Below the pieces are notes generated by a model. It was not told where the DNA came from and did not search any database. It worked only from the letters and a program-made list of their open reading frames with translations. A stretch of DNA of 64,000 bases from Bin87 sp965232895 (lineage in GTDB: Bacteria; Chloroflexota; Dehalococcoidia; Lucifugimonadales; UBA3495): the NCBI GenBank assembly GCA_965232895.1, contig OZ247430.1:2604001-2668000 (forward strand), written 5' to 3'. Positions 35,256 through 44,512 of this stretch are shown piece after piece (the stretch's first letter is position 1; each line of letters begins with the position of its first letter). Position numbers and translations under genes: made by a program.

Positions 35256-36423
35256 GGTTTGCTCCTCGTGGTCTGCGCCTCGGGTGCGGGCGCATCTGCT
35301 TTGGATTTGGTCAAGCCCGATGTTCACCTGGCGCCTGAGGCACCGCATCGTCCTGATCATCCCTACCAATCCGCCGGCGGCCGTGGCCGAAATCCTTATT
35401 GGTCTCGGTGTGAGAACGTGCGGGGCGACCGGACCGTCGCCCGCGCCAAGCCGCAGCGCATGCTGCCGTTGGTCTGTCGCCGTTCACGCGACGTCGCCAA
35501 CCTGCTTTCGGGGAATCAGGCGGCTTTACGCGGCCGCCACCGTGGTGCCGACGCTAGCGAGAACACCACCCGCCACCACCGGCTGTTGTTGCCCAGCGAT
35601 CCAGACAAGGGGAATGGTCCGGGAGCACGCCAGCCCGAGGATTGATGGCCAATGGGGGTAGGCCGCCTGACGCACCGAAAGTATGAGCGGGTGTGGGTCG
35701 AGTTCGGGGCGGCCGGGCTTGAGACAGACGAAGGTGTGCACCAGGACCTCGTCGTGGTGGCGGAACGTGTCGGCGGCGAGGTCCTGAATTTCGAAACGCG
35801 GACCCAGCCATCTGGAGAGTTCTCGAGAAGCCGGATGCTTCGCGTGATCGGGGTTGGGGGCGCTGGCAGTCTTCGTTGGGTTTCCCGAGAGTCTCCCTGG
35901 TGAAAGATCAGCGGAACCGGGAGTCGTGTGTCAAGGAATTTCGGAGCGAGGTAACTGCACAGGCGGTGTCCTGCGGTTCCGGTAGGGCACTGCCTGAAGC
36001 GGTTGCCGATGGAGCAGGGCAGCGGGAGCACCGTGAGGGACGAGGCTGGCTTGGCCAGGGTGTTGGTGGTGCGCAGTGCACCAACCTCGAGTTCGTCGTC
36101 GAGGTAGCGGCGGGGTTCGGCCCATTCCCAGTGCTGTTCGGCCCGCGCAGCACCCAGCAGAGACCCGCTTGGGGGGTCCCACCTTGTTGCTAACCCGGTG
36201 TCGCTGCAGAGAGGGTCCCAGATAAGGGTCTGGAGTGCGTCGACGCCGCCCCGTCGAACTGTTCACCGTCGTTGAGTTTGTGGGCGTGGCACGGCGCGAG
36301 GTTCGGTGCCATGAACGCGGCGAGGTTGCGGATAGTCGGCTCGGTTTCTCCATTTTTCCCGTCGTGCGAGGAGCGTCGGGAATAACGACAAATGGAACGG
36401 GCGACGGCGTGCTAGGGTTGTGA
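35256..36423. other. 1.2 kb without a supportable intact gene
   Basis: Several open frames exist on both strands but none has a clean start and ribosome site. The best is leftward, ending at 35526 (…VLVHTFVCLKPGRPELDPHPLIL … LGLACSRTIPLVWIAGQQQPVVAGG). It can be followed upstream to about 35920 without an ATG, and a different frame upstream starts MLPLPCSIGNRFRQ at 36031. This looks like one small gene broken by a frameshift near 35900, but I do not recognise the family. Confidence 0.4.
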
Positions 36424-37148
36424 ATGAGAGCTGCAGCCCCTCCTGATGATGCTGAATCTAAGAGTGAATATCGCCAACAGGCGGCCCACATGATCTGCAA
36501 CGACCCATCGACCCATCACTTGCTGTTCATTGCCACAATCCGCCCTGGCACCGTTGGCGCGGCGAGTCTTGAAGCGATGCCGGCTATGCGGAATGGGCTG
36601 CGCTCAGGGTCGCGGTTGGATGAACTCATATGCCGGTGACCGGACATCCATATGCAAAACGGGATGGTAATGGGCGGACAACTGCGGAGCCGCGCAACGC
36701 GCGGCACGACACCGGTCGCCAGAAAATTCGCGGTGGTGGGTCTGGTGCGTGCCGTCGGAACTCGGAGATCCCGGCGGGCGAGGACCTCGCCCGAGATCTC
36801 GGCGATCGCGTTGCCGCCGAAAGCCGTTGAGTCGAGAGAGGTCAATACTGAAAACAGACGGAGGAAAGCGCCAATTGAGCCAGAACCTCAGGCTCTGCCA
36901 GCGGCCCACATCCTGGAGGCCGCAGCCTGAACATCATCACCAAGGATGACGCTTATCCCACCACTTGACGGGACGTAACCCGGCAGAGCTGCTCAGGGCG
37001 CTGCAGGGTGACCGTCGTTTGGTGTTACGCTCAGCGGAGTGGATCACCAGCGCCGACGAAGTACGCCGGGAACACGCTCTCCGGAGAGCAGGCGGCGGCT
37101 GAATCCCCTCCACACCCCGGCTAGGTGTTACGTTTAGCCCGGTTAGCC
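36424..37148. other. 0.7 kb with no confident gene; GTTACG boxes begin
   Basis: Short frames on both strands (for example leftward LTSLDSTAFGGNAIAEISGEVLA… near 36840-36600) look partly protein-like but match nothing known. From 37023 the first GTTACG-type boxes appear. I see no RNA gene. Confidence 0.4.
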
Positions 37149-37461
37149 GTTACGTTTTGGAGCAAATTCCTACTCAAAATGGGCTTCACCTACCCTATAC
37201 CCCTACCTCTACAGAGGAGGGGGCGGGGTATGGGAGCAGGGCCCCTTTTGATTCCCCACTCCCACACCCTTTCGACAGCAAGTCGCAATTGCTTGGTCGC
37301 CGTCATTAGCTGTTACGCTCAGCACGTACAGGATCAGAAACAGCATCTCCAGCCTGCTGAATACTCATCGAAAGGACGAGCGTGTAGAATTCTGCTTGAT
37401 ACGACGTTAGCAGAGGTTGCAGATGATGAAGGCAGCGACGAGCTTGCGCCCCCACATCGTG
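37149..37461 (+). repeat. Copy A of a ~0.3 kb direct repeat (leader of HNH gene)
   Basis: This segment is closely similar to 38728-39011. Both copies start with GTTACG(T/C)TTTGG, share AATTCCTACTCA or similar, CCCTTTTGATTCCC, a GTTACGC box, GTAGAATTCTGCTTGATACG, AGCAGAGGTTGCAG, and then the first 13 codons of the HNH gene. Similarity stops abruptly at the same codon. Confidence 0.85.
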
Positions 37462-37482
37462 TTCGACGCCGCCCGCTTGTGA
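37423..37482 (+). pseudogene. Truncated 5' end of an HNH endonuclease gene
   Basis: Reads MMKAATSLRPHIV, identical to the start of the intact HNH gene at 38973, and then diverges to FDAARL and a stop. It is the beginning of a second copy whose remainder was replaced, now lying upstream of the DUF998 gene. Confidence 0.75.
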
Positions 37483-37515
37483 AATCGGCGGCGGCAAAAC
37501 ACTCGTATTGACGCG

Positions 37516-38175
37516 ATGAGGGGCACAAAGTTGACCGGGACCGACTCGTCAACATACAGGCGCTGGATCGTCGTCGCTTTTGTCGTGTTCTACCCTTTAG
37601 TGCTTTTCGGCGGCGCTGCGCTGAAGCCTGAATACAGTCATCTGAGCCAGTACATCAGCGAGATCAATGCCACGGGTTCGGCGTGGAGTTGGCAAATAGG
37701 ATTACTCGGGTTTCTCCCCCTGGGTTTGCTTGGCGTCGTCCTGCTGCTGGTGGTTGCTCCACGCGCGAGACTGCAGGGGATCAGCAACATTGGCTGTTGG
37801 CTACTTATCGCCGAACCTATAGCCTACATCGGTTCGGCCGTGGCGCCTTGTGATTTGGGGTGTCCGAGCACGGGGAGTCTTTCCCAGAACGTACACAATA
37901 TATTGTCCGTGGTCACTCTGCCAATCACTGCGCTTGGGTTGGTGTTCTTGTCCTGTAACAGTAGGCTGGCCCTCGTACAACGGGTGGGCTGGTTGGTCCT
38001 GGCTGCGAGTTTCATCACGCTCTACGGGTTGGCGCTGGTACCCGATTTGGCTCAGTGGCGGGGATTGCTACAGCGACTTGCGGAAGGTGTGCTCTATGGC
38101 TGCCTGTGCATTATCAGTTGGAAGTTGGTGACGGGTTGTCGCCATCAATCTCAGCTGCACGAGGAAGGCGATTGA
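37516..38175 (+). CDS. DUF998-family integral membrane protein
   Basis: A 219-residue protein with about six hydrophobic segments (VVAFVVFYPLVLFGGAAL; WQIGLLGFLPLGLLGVVLLLV; IGCWLLIAEPIAYIGSAVAP; ILSVVTLPITALGLVFLS; VGWLVLAASFITLYGLALV; LAEGVLYGCLCIISW). The signature after the first segment, KPEYSHLSQYISEINATGS, is the DUF998 pattern. Function of the family is unknown. It sits between the two copies of the HNH leader, which may supply its promoter. The start at 37516 has no strong ribosome site; TTG at 37531 is an alternative. Confidence 0.75.
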   Translation: MRGTKLTGTDSSTYRRWIVVAFVVFYPLVLFGGAALKPEYSHLSQYISEINATGSAWSWQIGLLGFLPLGLLGVVLLLVVAPRARLQGISNIGCWLLIAEPIAYIGSAVAPCDLGCPSTGSLSQNVHNILSVVTLPITALGLVFLSCNSRLALVQRVGWLVLAASFITLYGLALVPDLAQWRGLLQRLAEGVLYGCLCIISWKLVTGCRHQSQLHEEGD

Positions 38176-38205
38176 ATTCGCTCCACTGGCAGAAAAGGAG
38201 GACGC

Positions 38206-38494
38206 ATGACCACCGACATCCTGGCCTTGACCGCCATCCCTATCTCTCACTAGCGGCACCTCTGGTCCAACTCCCGTCCGCAAACGCAAAACCCGCCGCT
38301 GGGTGCAGGTCAACGACCCCGACAGGTATCAGCACATCACGGATGACGACCTGATAGCCCTGACCTTCCCGTCATCGGCAGTACAGAACCGGCGTGTGCT
38401 CCTGCAGCGAACCAAGGCGGTGCTGGCACACCTCCACGAGGCCGGCGAACTGCGCATCATCGACGGCAAGATACTCCCTCCCGAGCGCCCGTAG
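38206..38494 (+). pseudogene. Small frameshifted gene, possible DNA-binding protein
   Basis: An excellent ribosome site (AAAAGGAGG) precedes ATG at 38206, giving MTTDILALTAIPISH and a stop. Shifting by one base near 38240 continues as SLTSGTSGPTPVRKRKTRRWVQVNDPDRYQHITDD and then LQRTKAVLAHLHEAGELRIIDGKILPPERP. The tail resembles the winged-helix end of small replication or regulatory proteins. So one gene of about 95 codons has a single frameshift, or it starts at the GTG at 38303 as a 63-aa protein. The family is not known to me. Confidence 0.5.
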
Positions 38495-38727
38495 CCGACG
38501 CAGCGGACGCGAGCACCATAGTCAACTGTTACGCTCCGTCCCTCAGGGCCCGTCTTTGCCGCGATTGCCCCGGAACATCGAACTCCTCGTCAGCAGCTAC
38601 TGCACGGGTCCAACCCGACTCACTGCGCAAGACGACTGCTACGAACCCGGGTAGTGCAACGCGGAACGGCAATCGCCCACTCTCAGGCGGTGTCAGCAGA
38701 CCATGGCCTTCAGCACCCCGGTCAACT
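38495..38727. other. Intergenic DNA with paired GTTACG boxes
   Basis: No gene. The words GTCAACTGTTACGCT at 38521-38535 and 38721-38735 are exactly 200 bases apart. Confidence 0.6.
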
Positions 38728-39011
38728 GTTACGCTTTGGCCCTGATTCCTACTCAGAATAGGCTCTACCGACACCCTACCCCTACCTCGACAGAGGAGGG
38801 GGGTGTGGCGGCAGGTCCCCTTTTGATTCCCAACTCCCACACCCCTTTATCTCAGTTCGCAACTACGCAACCGCCGTCGTTAGCTGTTACGCCCAGCAAG
38901 CAGCTGTACTCGCGAAATCGAACGTCCAAGCGTGTAGAATTCTGCTTGATACGACGTCAGCAGAGGTTGCAGATGATGAAGGCAGCGACGAGCTTGCGCC
39001 CCCACATCGTG
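38728..39011 (+). repeat. Copy B of the direct repeat, leader of the intact HNH gene
   Basis: Partner of 37149-37461, with small insertions and deletions in the middle but nearly identical over the last 75 bases. It contains the likely promoter and the ribosome site AGAGG of the HNH gene. Confidence 0.85.
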
Positions 39012-39665
39012 CAGGTGATGGCAGCCAACCAAGGCCGTGTTTTGGCCACCGATGAAATCTACGAGCGGGTGGCTGAACTAGATGTGGCCAGCTTTGACCC
39101 CAAGGCCAAGCGTGACAGAAACCTGGTGAAACGCGAGTTGAGCGACCTAGCCGGCCGCACTACCCAGGCCCACAGCAAGCCATCTCCGAAGTTGATCACC
39201 AGGGTTAGCCGGGGGCGCTACATCTACCGCGAACCGGACCGCCCCATGGACGTTGCGCTGTTGGAGGAGAATCTGGAGCCGACGGAGGTTTACGAGAAAC
39301 GTCCTCCTCGTCGTCGGCGGGCTGGACCCGACCGGCGTCATGTTCCCGACGAGGTGCGGATCTGCCTGTACGCCGTCCAGCGCGGCATCTGCCCAGGATG
39401 CGGCATCCATTTGCCGCACTACCTCCGCTTCGACGTGGATCACATCCTGGCACTCAGCGACAATGGTGAACACCAGATGCGTAACTGGCAGCTGCTGTGC
39501 TCCTACTGCAACCGGGTGAAGGGAACCCAAGGCCAGGGCGGGTTTCGCATGAAGATGCCCGAGCTGCGGGAGCACAACGTCGTGACCGGCGTGATGTTGG
39601 ACGAGCGACTGGCGATGCTCACCGGGCGGCGGCTGGCACAATACCACCGGGAGATCGGACAGTAG
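38973..39665 (+). CDS. HNH endonuclease
   Basis: A 230-residue protein. The C-terminal half carries the HNH fold with zinc ligands: CPGCGIHLP, then FDVDHILALSDNG (catalytic DH), then RNWQLLCSYCNRVKGTQG. The N-terminal 100 residues (MMKAATSLRPHIVQVMAANQG … FDPKAKRDRNLVKRELSDLAG … LITRVSRGRYIY) form a winged-helix-like DNA-binding part. Start at 38973 has AGAGG six bases upstream and is supported by the repeated leader, which stops inside this reading frame. It could be a restriction or homing-type nuclease; no methylase is adjacent. Confidence 0.82.
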   Translation: MMKAATSLRPHIVQVMAANQGRVLATDEIYERVAELDVASFDPKAKRDRNLVKRELSDLAGRTTQAHSKPSPKLITRVSRGRYIYREPDRPMDVALLEENLEPTEVYEKRPPRRRRAGPDRRHVPDEVRICLYAVQRGICPGCGIHLPHYLRFDVDHILALSDNGEHQMRNWQLLCSYCNRVKGTQGQGGFRMKMPELREHNVVTGVMLDERLAMLTGRRLAQYHREIGQ

Positions 39666-39808
39666 CGCCGTTGTAAAAATGGTTGACTATAGTTACAAAC
39701 CTATCGTCAGCCGTTCCTGAAGACGCGGTCTGAGCCGCGCCGCCGCCCCAACAGTGCAAGACGGCTCCGCTTGGGAATCTCACCCAAGAGCACCGAACGG
39801 GTCCCCGC
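39666..39808 (-). ncRNA. Possible guide-like RNA (omegaRNA) 3' of the TnpB-like gene
   Basis: In TnpB elements the guide RNA overlaps or follows the 3' end of tnpB. The stretch here is short, GC-rich and folds: CTTGGG/CCCAAG (39770-39775 with 39783-39788), GCGG/CCGC near 39725-39738, and an outer pair AGCCGT/ACGGCT (39710-39715 with 39761-39766). It is a structural resemblance only. Confidence 0.3.
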
Positions 39809-41434
39809 TCAAGCCACCCCGCGAGCCTGTGCCCGCACGGCAGCCTGAACCGGATTGGGTCGGCGTCTCCGCTTCCCCAGCCGGTGTTGCGCTGCAAGCG
39901 CCGGTCTCAACTGACCCGAGATCGCGCCCCAGTGCGTCCACACGTGCTTCACTCGTTTCCTTGCAGGTACGGTGAAGGCGACCTGGACGCCATTGCCAAT
40001 GGGTGCAACCCACAGACGCGGGATGCGCTCGGAACAGCCGAGCAAACGTCGGGCCAGCACCAAGGCCGCGGCCTGGTGAACGCTGAGCCCGTAACGCTCC
40101 ATGAACTTGACCCGACCGATCACCGAAGTGAAGGCCGGGTTCGCCTGATGCACCTCCACGCCCTGCCGGTAGCCGCGGGACAGGAAGTACGCCTTGATCT
40201 TGCCGTAGCTGAAAGATGACAGCATCCGGCTGTAACGGTGCGATTCGCCTTCAAGCACTGCCTTTTTCTGCCGGAAGTCCAGCCGCTCGATGACGATGGG
40301 CTTGCCCACCTCACGAGCGTAATCGACCACGCTGGCCACGGCGTCGCCGATGATGCCCTCGGTCTGATGCTGGGACTTGCCGTAGATGACCAGCGGCACG
40401 CTGAACGCGTTGACGCAGTTGCCGCTGGCGTCAGTCTCACAGACCGCCAGATGGTCGGCGTTCAGGTCCACGCCGATGGCGCCACGCCGTTTGTCCGTAA
40501 CCACCGGCACGTCCATCATGTCGGCGATGGCGAACATCCGCCACCCCCTCTCGTCTCGCTTGAACCGGTAGCTGATGGGCTGTCCCAGTTCGGTATCGCG
40601 CGCTGCCTTGTCGCCGTGCTCGCGCCGATAGCGGGCGTACTCGGCGTTGCTGTCCAGCGCCGCCAGCACCTGCTCCTGCCCATAGGCGAAGCGCACACCC
40701 TCGATGGTCAGGTACCTGCCATGCTGTACCGCCAGGCAGTCCGGCATCCTGAGCCGCAAGGTCAGCGTCCCGTCATCAGCCACGGTGGCCACGCATAGCT
40801 GGCACCCCGCCGTCTCATCCCGGCTGCCCAGCACGAAGAACTCGTCGCCGCGCACCTTACGCCAGTCGGCAAGCCACTCCTCGTGGCTGCCGTAGCCGTT
40901 GGCCGCCAAGTGATGCCGCTTCCGCCACAGCCGCTTGGACCCAAAGCACAGCCGCACCCGCTCCTCGGCAACGTCGGCTTCCAACGCCGTCAGGCGATGC
41001 CGCAGATCAACCAGCCGGCGCCGTTTCTGGTGGACCTGCTCCCAACGCCTGCGCTCGGCAGCATCGGCGATCTGTCGCTCAGCCCGCGCAATCCGCCGGC
41101 CCAGGCTGTCCAGCTGTAGCTTCTGCTGCTCCTTGACGGACGCTACCTTCCCTTCCAGCGACACCCGCACACTGTTGAACATCCTGGCCGGTATCCCGTA
41201 CCGCTGCAGGTATTCGCTCTTCAACGACATCGCCCGCTGGCCCGCCGCCACCTCGGCGAACAACTTCCGCTGCACCAGGCCGTACAGTTCGGCGTAGGCC
41301 GAGAGCGCCGCGTCGCCGGCCTCACGATCAACACCACAGTACTCGCGGACCCGCGTCTGATAGGTTGCCGTCAGCCGCTTCCGGCTGGAGACACTTTGCG
41401 TCGATGACCGGACGTTCCTTTTGCCGCGTACCAT
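39809..41434 (-). CDS. Large TnpB-like RuvC protein without zinc finger
   Basis: About 541 residues from ATG 41434 (MVRGKRNVRSSTQ); an ATG at 41506 is also possible. The C-terminal half is RuvC-like: GAIGVDLNADHLAVCETD (first Asp), KPIVIERLDFRQKKAVLEGE (Glu), and NPAFTSVIGRVKFMERYGLSVHQAAALVLARRLLG where TnpB would have its zinc finger and last Asp (DxNAA). Here the zinc finger is absent and the third position reads SVHQAAA. The N-terminal half is a coiled, Arg-rich recognition region. It belongs to a TnpB-derived family; whether it still cuts DNA with two of three acidic residues is open. No tnpA lies nearby. Confidence 0.7.
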   Translation of the reverse strand: MVRGKRNVRSSTQSVSSRKRLTATYQTRVREYCGVDREAGDAALSAYAELYGLVQRKLFAEVAAGQRAMSLKSEYLQRYGIPARMFNSVRVSLEGKVASVKEQQKLQLDSLGRRIARAERQIADAAERRRWEQVHQKRRRLVDLRHRLTALEADVAEERVRLCFGSKRLWRKRHHLAANGYGSHEEWLADWRKVRGDEFFVLGSRDETAGCQLCVATVADDGTLTLRLRMPDCLAVQHGRYLTIEGVRFAYGQEQVLAALDSNAEYARYRREHGDKAARDTELGQPISYRFKRDERGWRMFAIADMMDVPVVTDKRRGAIGVDLNADHLAVCETDASGNCVNAFSVPLVIYGKSQHQTEGIIGDAVASVVDYAREVGKPIVIERLDFRQKKAVLEGESHRYSRMLSSFSYGKIKAYFLSRGYRQGVEVHQANPAFTSVIGRVKFMERYGLSVHQAAALVLARRLLGCSERIPRLWVAPIGNGVQVAFTVPARKRVKHVWTHWGAISGQLRPALAAQHRLGKRRRRPNPVQAAVRAQARGVA

Positions 41435-41608
41435 GGTTACAGGGTACCAGAACGGGGGTTCCGATATTCCCAGTCCACGTCGCCTGATCGGACCATCAAC
41501 AACCATGACCTATTATCACCTACCAAATTGTGAACAGTTGGCAACCCTGCCTTGGACGTTCATCGTCTCGCCGCGTATAGACCCGAAACTTTAACTGGCC
41601 GGCAACAA

Positions 41609-41635
41609 ATTCAAGGTTTGATGCTATCCTTGAAT
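41609..41635. promoter_or_regulatory. Operator-like palindrome before the Fic gene
   Basis: ATTCAAGG (41609-41616) and CCTTGAAT (41628-41635) are perfect complements with an 11-base spacer, ending 13 bases before the Fic start. It is probably the binding site of a regulator, perhaps Fic's own C-terminal winged helix. Confidence 0.6.
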
Positions 41636-41648
41636 ATGGAGATCGCAC

Positions 41649-42920
41649 ATGGCTAGGTTTGAGGACCGCAGCTGGGAACCTGACTTCGCGGCGCCCACCC
41701 GGCGTGATCGCCGGCCATGCCGGTACTTGGTCTACCTGCCGGACCTGCTGACTGATCGCCGCTTCTCCTTCGACGGGGACGTTGCCGCGGACATGGCAGA
41801 CGCCGAGGCCGACTTGGTCAGGCTCAACGGAGCGGTGGGCGCTCTGGCCGACACCGAGGCACTGGCTCGCCTGCTGTTGCGCGCTGAGTCGGTGGCTTCC
41901 TCCCGCATCGAGGGCTTGGTGGTGGGCGGAAGACGGTTGCTGCGAGCTGATGCGGCGCGCCAGCTGGGCGAGGAGGTCAGGGACGTCACGGCCGCCGAGG
42001 TGTTAGCCAACATCGATGCCATGGTCTGGGGCGTTGATGCGGTGGAGCCCGACGACGCGATTACCTTGGACACGCTATTGGAGGTTCACCGGCGGCTCTT
42101 GTCGGGAACTCGCCTGGAGGAACACGGTGGCCATGTCCGCACGGTCCAGAACTGGATCGGCGGGAGCAGCTACAACCCCTGCTCGGCGGCGTTCGTGCCG
42201 CCACCTCCGGAAGATGTTCTCGTTCTGCTGGATGATCTGGTTGCCTTCTGCAACGACGATGCACTGCCGGCCCTGGCCCAAGCGGCGATTGCCCATGCCC
42301 AGTTCGAGACTATCCACCCGTTCGTTGACGGTAATGGGCGCGCCGGACGGGTGTTGATCCACCTGGTGCTGCGCCGGCGTGGGATCGCGACGCGATTCCT
42401 GCCACCGGTCTCCCTGGTGCTGGCCACCTGGGCGGCCGAATACGTGGCGGGGCTCACGGCCAATCGCTATACGGGCGGGCCCGGGTCGGAAGCTGCTCAT
42501 TCGGGCATCAACCGCTGGACGGCGCTGTTTGCTGCGGCCTGTCGCCGGGCAGTGGCGGATGCGGTGTGGTTCGAGGAACGAGTGCGCCAACTGCAGGAGA
42601 CCTGGCGCCAGCGAGCGGGAAATCCACGACGGGACTCGGCGGTGCAGCGACTGATCGGAACGTTGCCAGCGGCTCCGGTGCTCACCGTGGCGACCGCGGC
42701 CGAGCTGACCGGGCGTTCGTTCCAGGCGGCCAACCAGGCCATGGACCGGCTGGTGGAGGCCGGAGTGCTGGTGCAGGTCAACGTGGGACGGCGTAACCGC
42801 GCATTTGAAGCGCCCGAGCTGGTCGATCTGTTCACGGCGCTGGAACGTCAGTTGGCCAGCCCGACAGGCGACACTCTGGCGTCGGAGCCGGTGCGCCGCG
42901 TGCCGGAGCGAAGGCCGTAG
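41649..42920 (+). CDS. Fic-family AMPylase with N-terminal inhibitory helix
   Basis: A 423-residue Fic/DOC protein. The catalytic loop is HPFVDGNGRAGR at about 221-232, the complete HxFxxGNGRxxR motif, so it should transfer AMP to target Tyr, Ser or Thr. Upstream, ESVASSRIEGL (about 80-90) is the inhibitory (S/T)xxxE(G/N) helix, which makes this a self-restrained, class II-type Fic. The C-terminal 100 residues look like a winged helix (LTVATAAELTGRSFQAANQAMDRLVEAGVLVQV). GGAG sits seven bases before the start and a palindrome precedes it, suggesting autoregulation. Confidence 0.9.
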   Translation: MARFEDRSWEPDFAAPTRRDRRPCRYLVYLPDLLTDRRFSFDGDVAADMADAEADLVRLNGAVGALADTEALARLLLRAESVASSRIEGLVVGGRRLLRADAARQLGEEVRDVTAAEVLANIDAMVWGVDAVEPDDAITLDTLLEVHRRLLSGTRLEEHGGHVRTVQNWIGGSSYNPCSAAFVPPPPEDVLVLLDDLVAFCNDDALPALAQAAIAHAQFETIHPFVDGNGRAGRVLIHLVLRRRGIATRFLPPVSLVLATWAAEYVAGLTANRYTGGPGSEAAHSGINRWTALFAAACRRAVADAVWFEERVRQLQETWRQRAGNPRRDSAVQRLIGTLPAAPVLTVATAAELTGRSFQAANQAMDRLVEAGVLVQVNVGRRNRAFEAPELVDLFTALERQLASPTGDTLASEPVRRVPERRP

Positions 42921-42921
42921 G

Positions 42922-43407
42922 TTACGCGATGTAGTAGTCGCGCAGGCCCTCGTTCCAGATGCGCCGGACCACCTCGCCGGGAATGTCGCGCACCTCTCGC
43001 TGCAGGGGATAGCCAACGCTCGGGGTTCCGGAGAAGGTCAGTTTCACCAGATTGGTCTCATCGGTGGTGATCTCCACGCGCAGGCTCGCGTCGGTTCTGA
43101 GTTCCTCGATGAGGTTCACCAACCGGTCCAGGGCTTCAGCCAAGGCCAGCTCGATGACGACGGGCTTCTGTTGTTCAACGATGGGCTCCTCGCCGGCGGA
43201 AGATCTGCGGTGAGGTCGCCCATCGTGCCCACGGGCGCCAACCGGCCCGCCGGCGACATTGCGCCACATTGGAACATCGGCTCCAACTGCAGGTGCAGCG
43301 CCGAGGCTGGAGGCAGCGCAATGGGACCGGGGGATGGAGGGGAAAGCAGCGTCCGTGCTGCGTGTCCACATCGCTCGGGTTATGGCAGTGGCCTCCACGC
43401 TTTGCAC
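42922..43407 (-). CDS. Hypothetical protein, C-terminal part convincing
   Basis: The last 90 residues (VEQQKPVVIELALAEALDRLV … ASLRVEITTDETNLVKLTFSGTP … IPGEVVRRIWNEGLRDYYIA) look like a real small soluble protein. Upstream of about 43200 the composition becomes Pro/Arg-rich and an alternative frame (MGDLTADLPPARS) looks better, so the start is uncertain or frameshifted. It converges on the Fic gene, ending one base from its stop. I do not recognise the family. Confidence 0.4.
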   Translation of the reverse strand: MQSVEATAITRAMWTRSTDAAFPSIPRSHCAASSLGAAPAVGADVPMWRNVAGGPVGARGHDGRPHRRSSAGEEPIVEQQKPVVIELALAEALDRLVNLIEELRTDASLRVEITTDETNLVKLTFSGTPSVGYPLQREVRDIPGEVVRRIWNEGLRDYYIA

Positions 43408-44512
43408 AGATGAGATGTGCGGGCGTCGTTGACCGTGAGGCCGACCGTGCGAACGGCGCTGATGTGGTGGCTACAGGCAGTGCAACTCGACCGGCTGGCC
43501 GGCGGGGCGGCGCCACACGGTGTCGCCGCCGGTGAGGGGTCCCGAAAGCGCCCGCTCCCGGGTGGTGGTGGGCTGGAGCAGGTCACCAGCCATGGCCATG
43601 AAGTTGTCCTCCGTCTGCGGGGCGTCGCACACCACGAGCGCCGGCAACGGCCTGCCCATTTGCGCCATCCGGCGGTAGGGCCCCATCTTGTTCTCGGACC
43701 GCCTGGGAACCGTGTGCCGTTCGTATCCAGGGCATGGAGTACGAGCGGTTCGCCGGTGGCCGGCGCACGGGGTCCAGGCTGGGTCCCTGCCGCTGGTTGG
43801 CGCTGCCGGTCCTGACGGTGTGCGACACCGGGCGGGCGTCGGAGAGCTTCCTGGCGGCGGCCGGTGACCCGCCCCTGCTGGCCAGACCCTGAGGCGCGCG
43901 TTGGACGATCCCATAACCGGAGGCGCCACGGTGTGGTGGGCGCCGTCGGGCGATCCGGCGGCCCTGCACTGCCAGCTGCGGCTGGCGTCATGACGGCTGG
44001 CCCACGCCAGGGAAGATGTTCACCCTGGCTGGGCAACTGCCGCAAGTTATGAGGAAGATACTATATTTAATGCAATAGATACGCTCCAATGATGCTTATG
44101 GTGCTAAACTCTTGAACCGCGTAGGGAAGCGTGACGTTCTGATACGCGGAATGTTCTCGTTGGGGGCGCGGACGCGCTGGCGCTCCCTTATCACACTCTA
44201 CGCGCATGGCATGGCTGATGCGGCCGGCCGTGCCGGTATTCGCCCGGTGATGAGAATGCTGAGATTGCCGATAGGCAGAGACGGATGTGTCATGACCCTT
44301 GCCCAGCAGCCTGATTATGAGGCGATCCGCCCCCTGCCGCCCGCTTACGCTTTCGTCCGGCCATTCCCTGCGCACCCGGCGCAGTTCGGCGTCAGGGAAC
44401 CGGTACAGGCCTGCCCGCCATGCACGGATGGGCGCCGCTCCTTCCGACTTTCTTCCTCATCCAGTTTGGGAAACCAGGAACTCCGGGCCCGTCACTTTCA
44501 GGAGGTGATCGC
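43408..44512. other. 1.1 kb with only degraded or doubtful reading frames
   Basis: A leftward frame in 43471-43929 contains MGPYRRMAQMGRPLPALVVCDAPQTEDNFMAMAGDL, which resembles the central part of a plasmid or conjugation protein (possibly replication-relaxation), but neighbouring frames carry other plausible parts, pointing to a frameshifted remnant. From 44055 an AT-rich stretch (ACTATATTTAATGCAATAG) may hold a promoter for the large surface gene. Nothing else is supportable. Confidence 0.4.
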
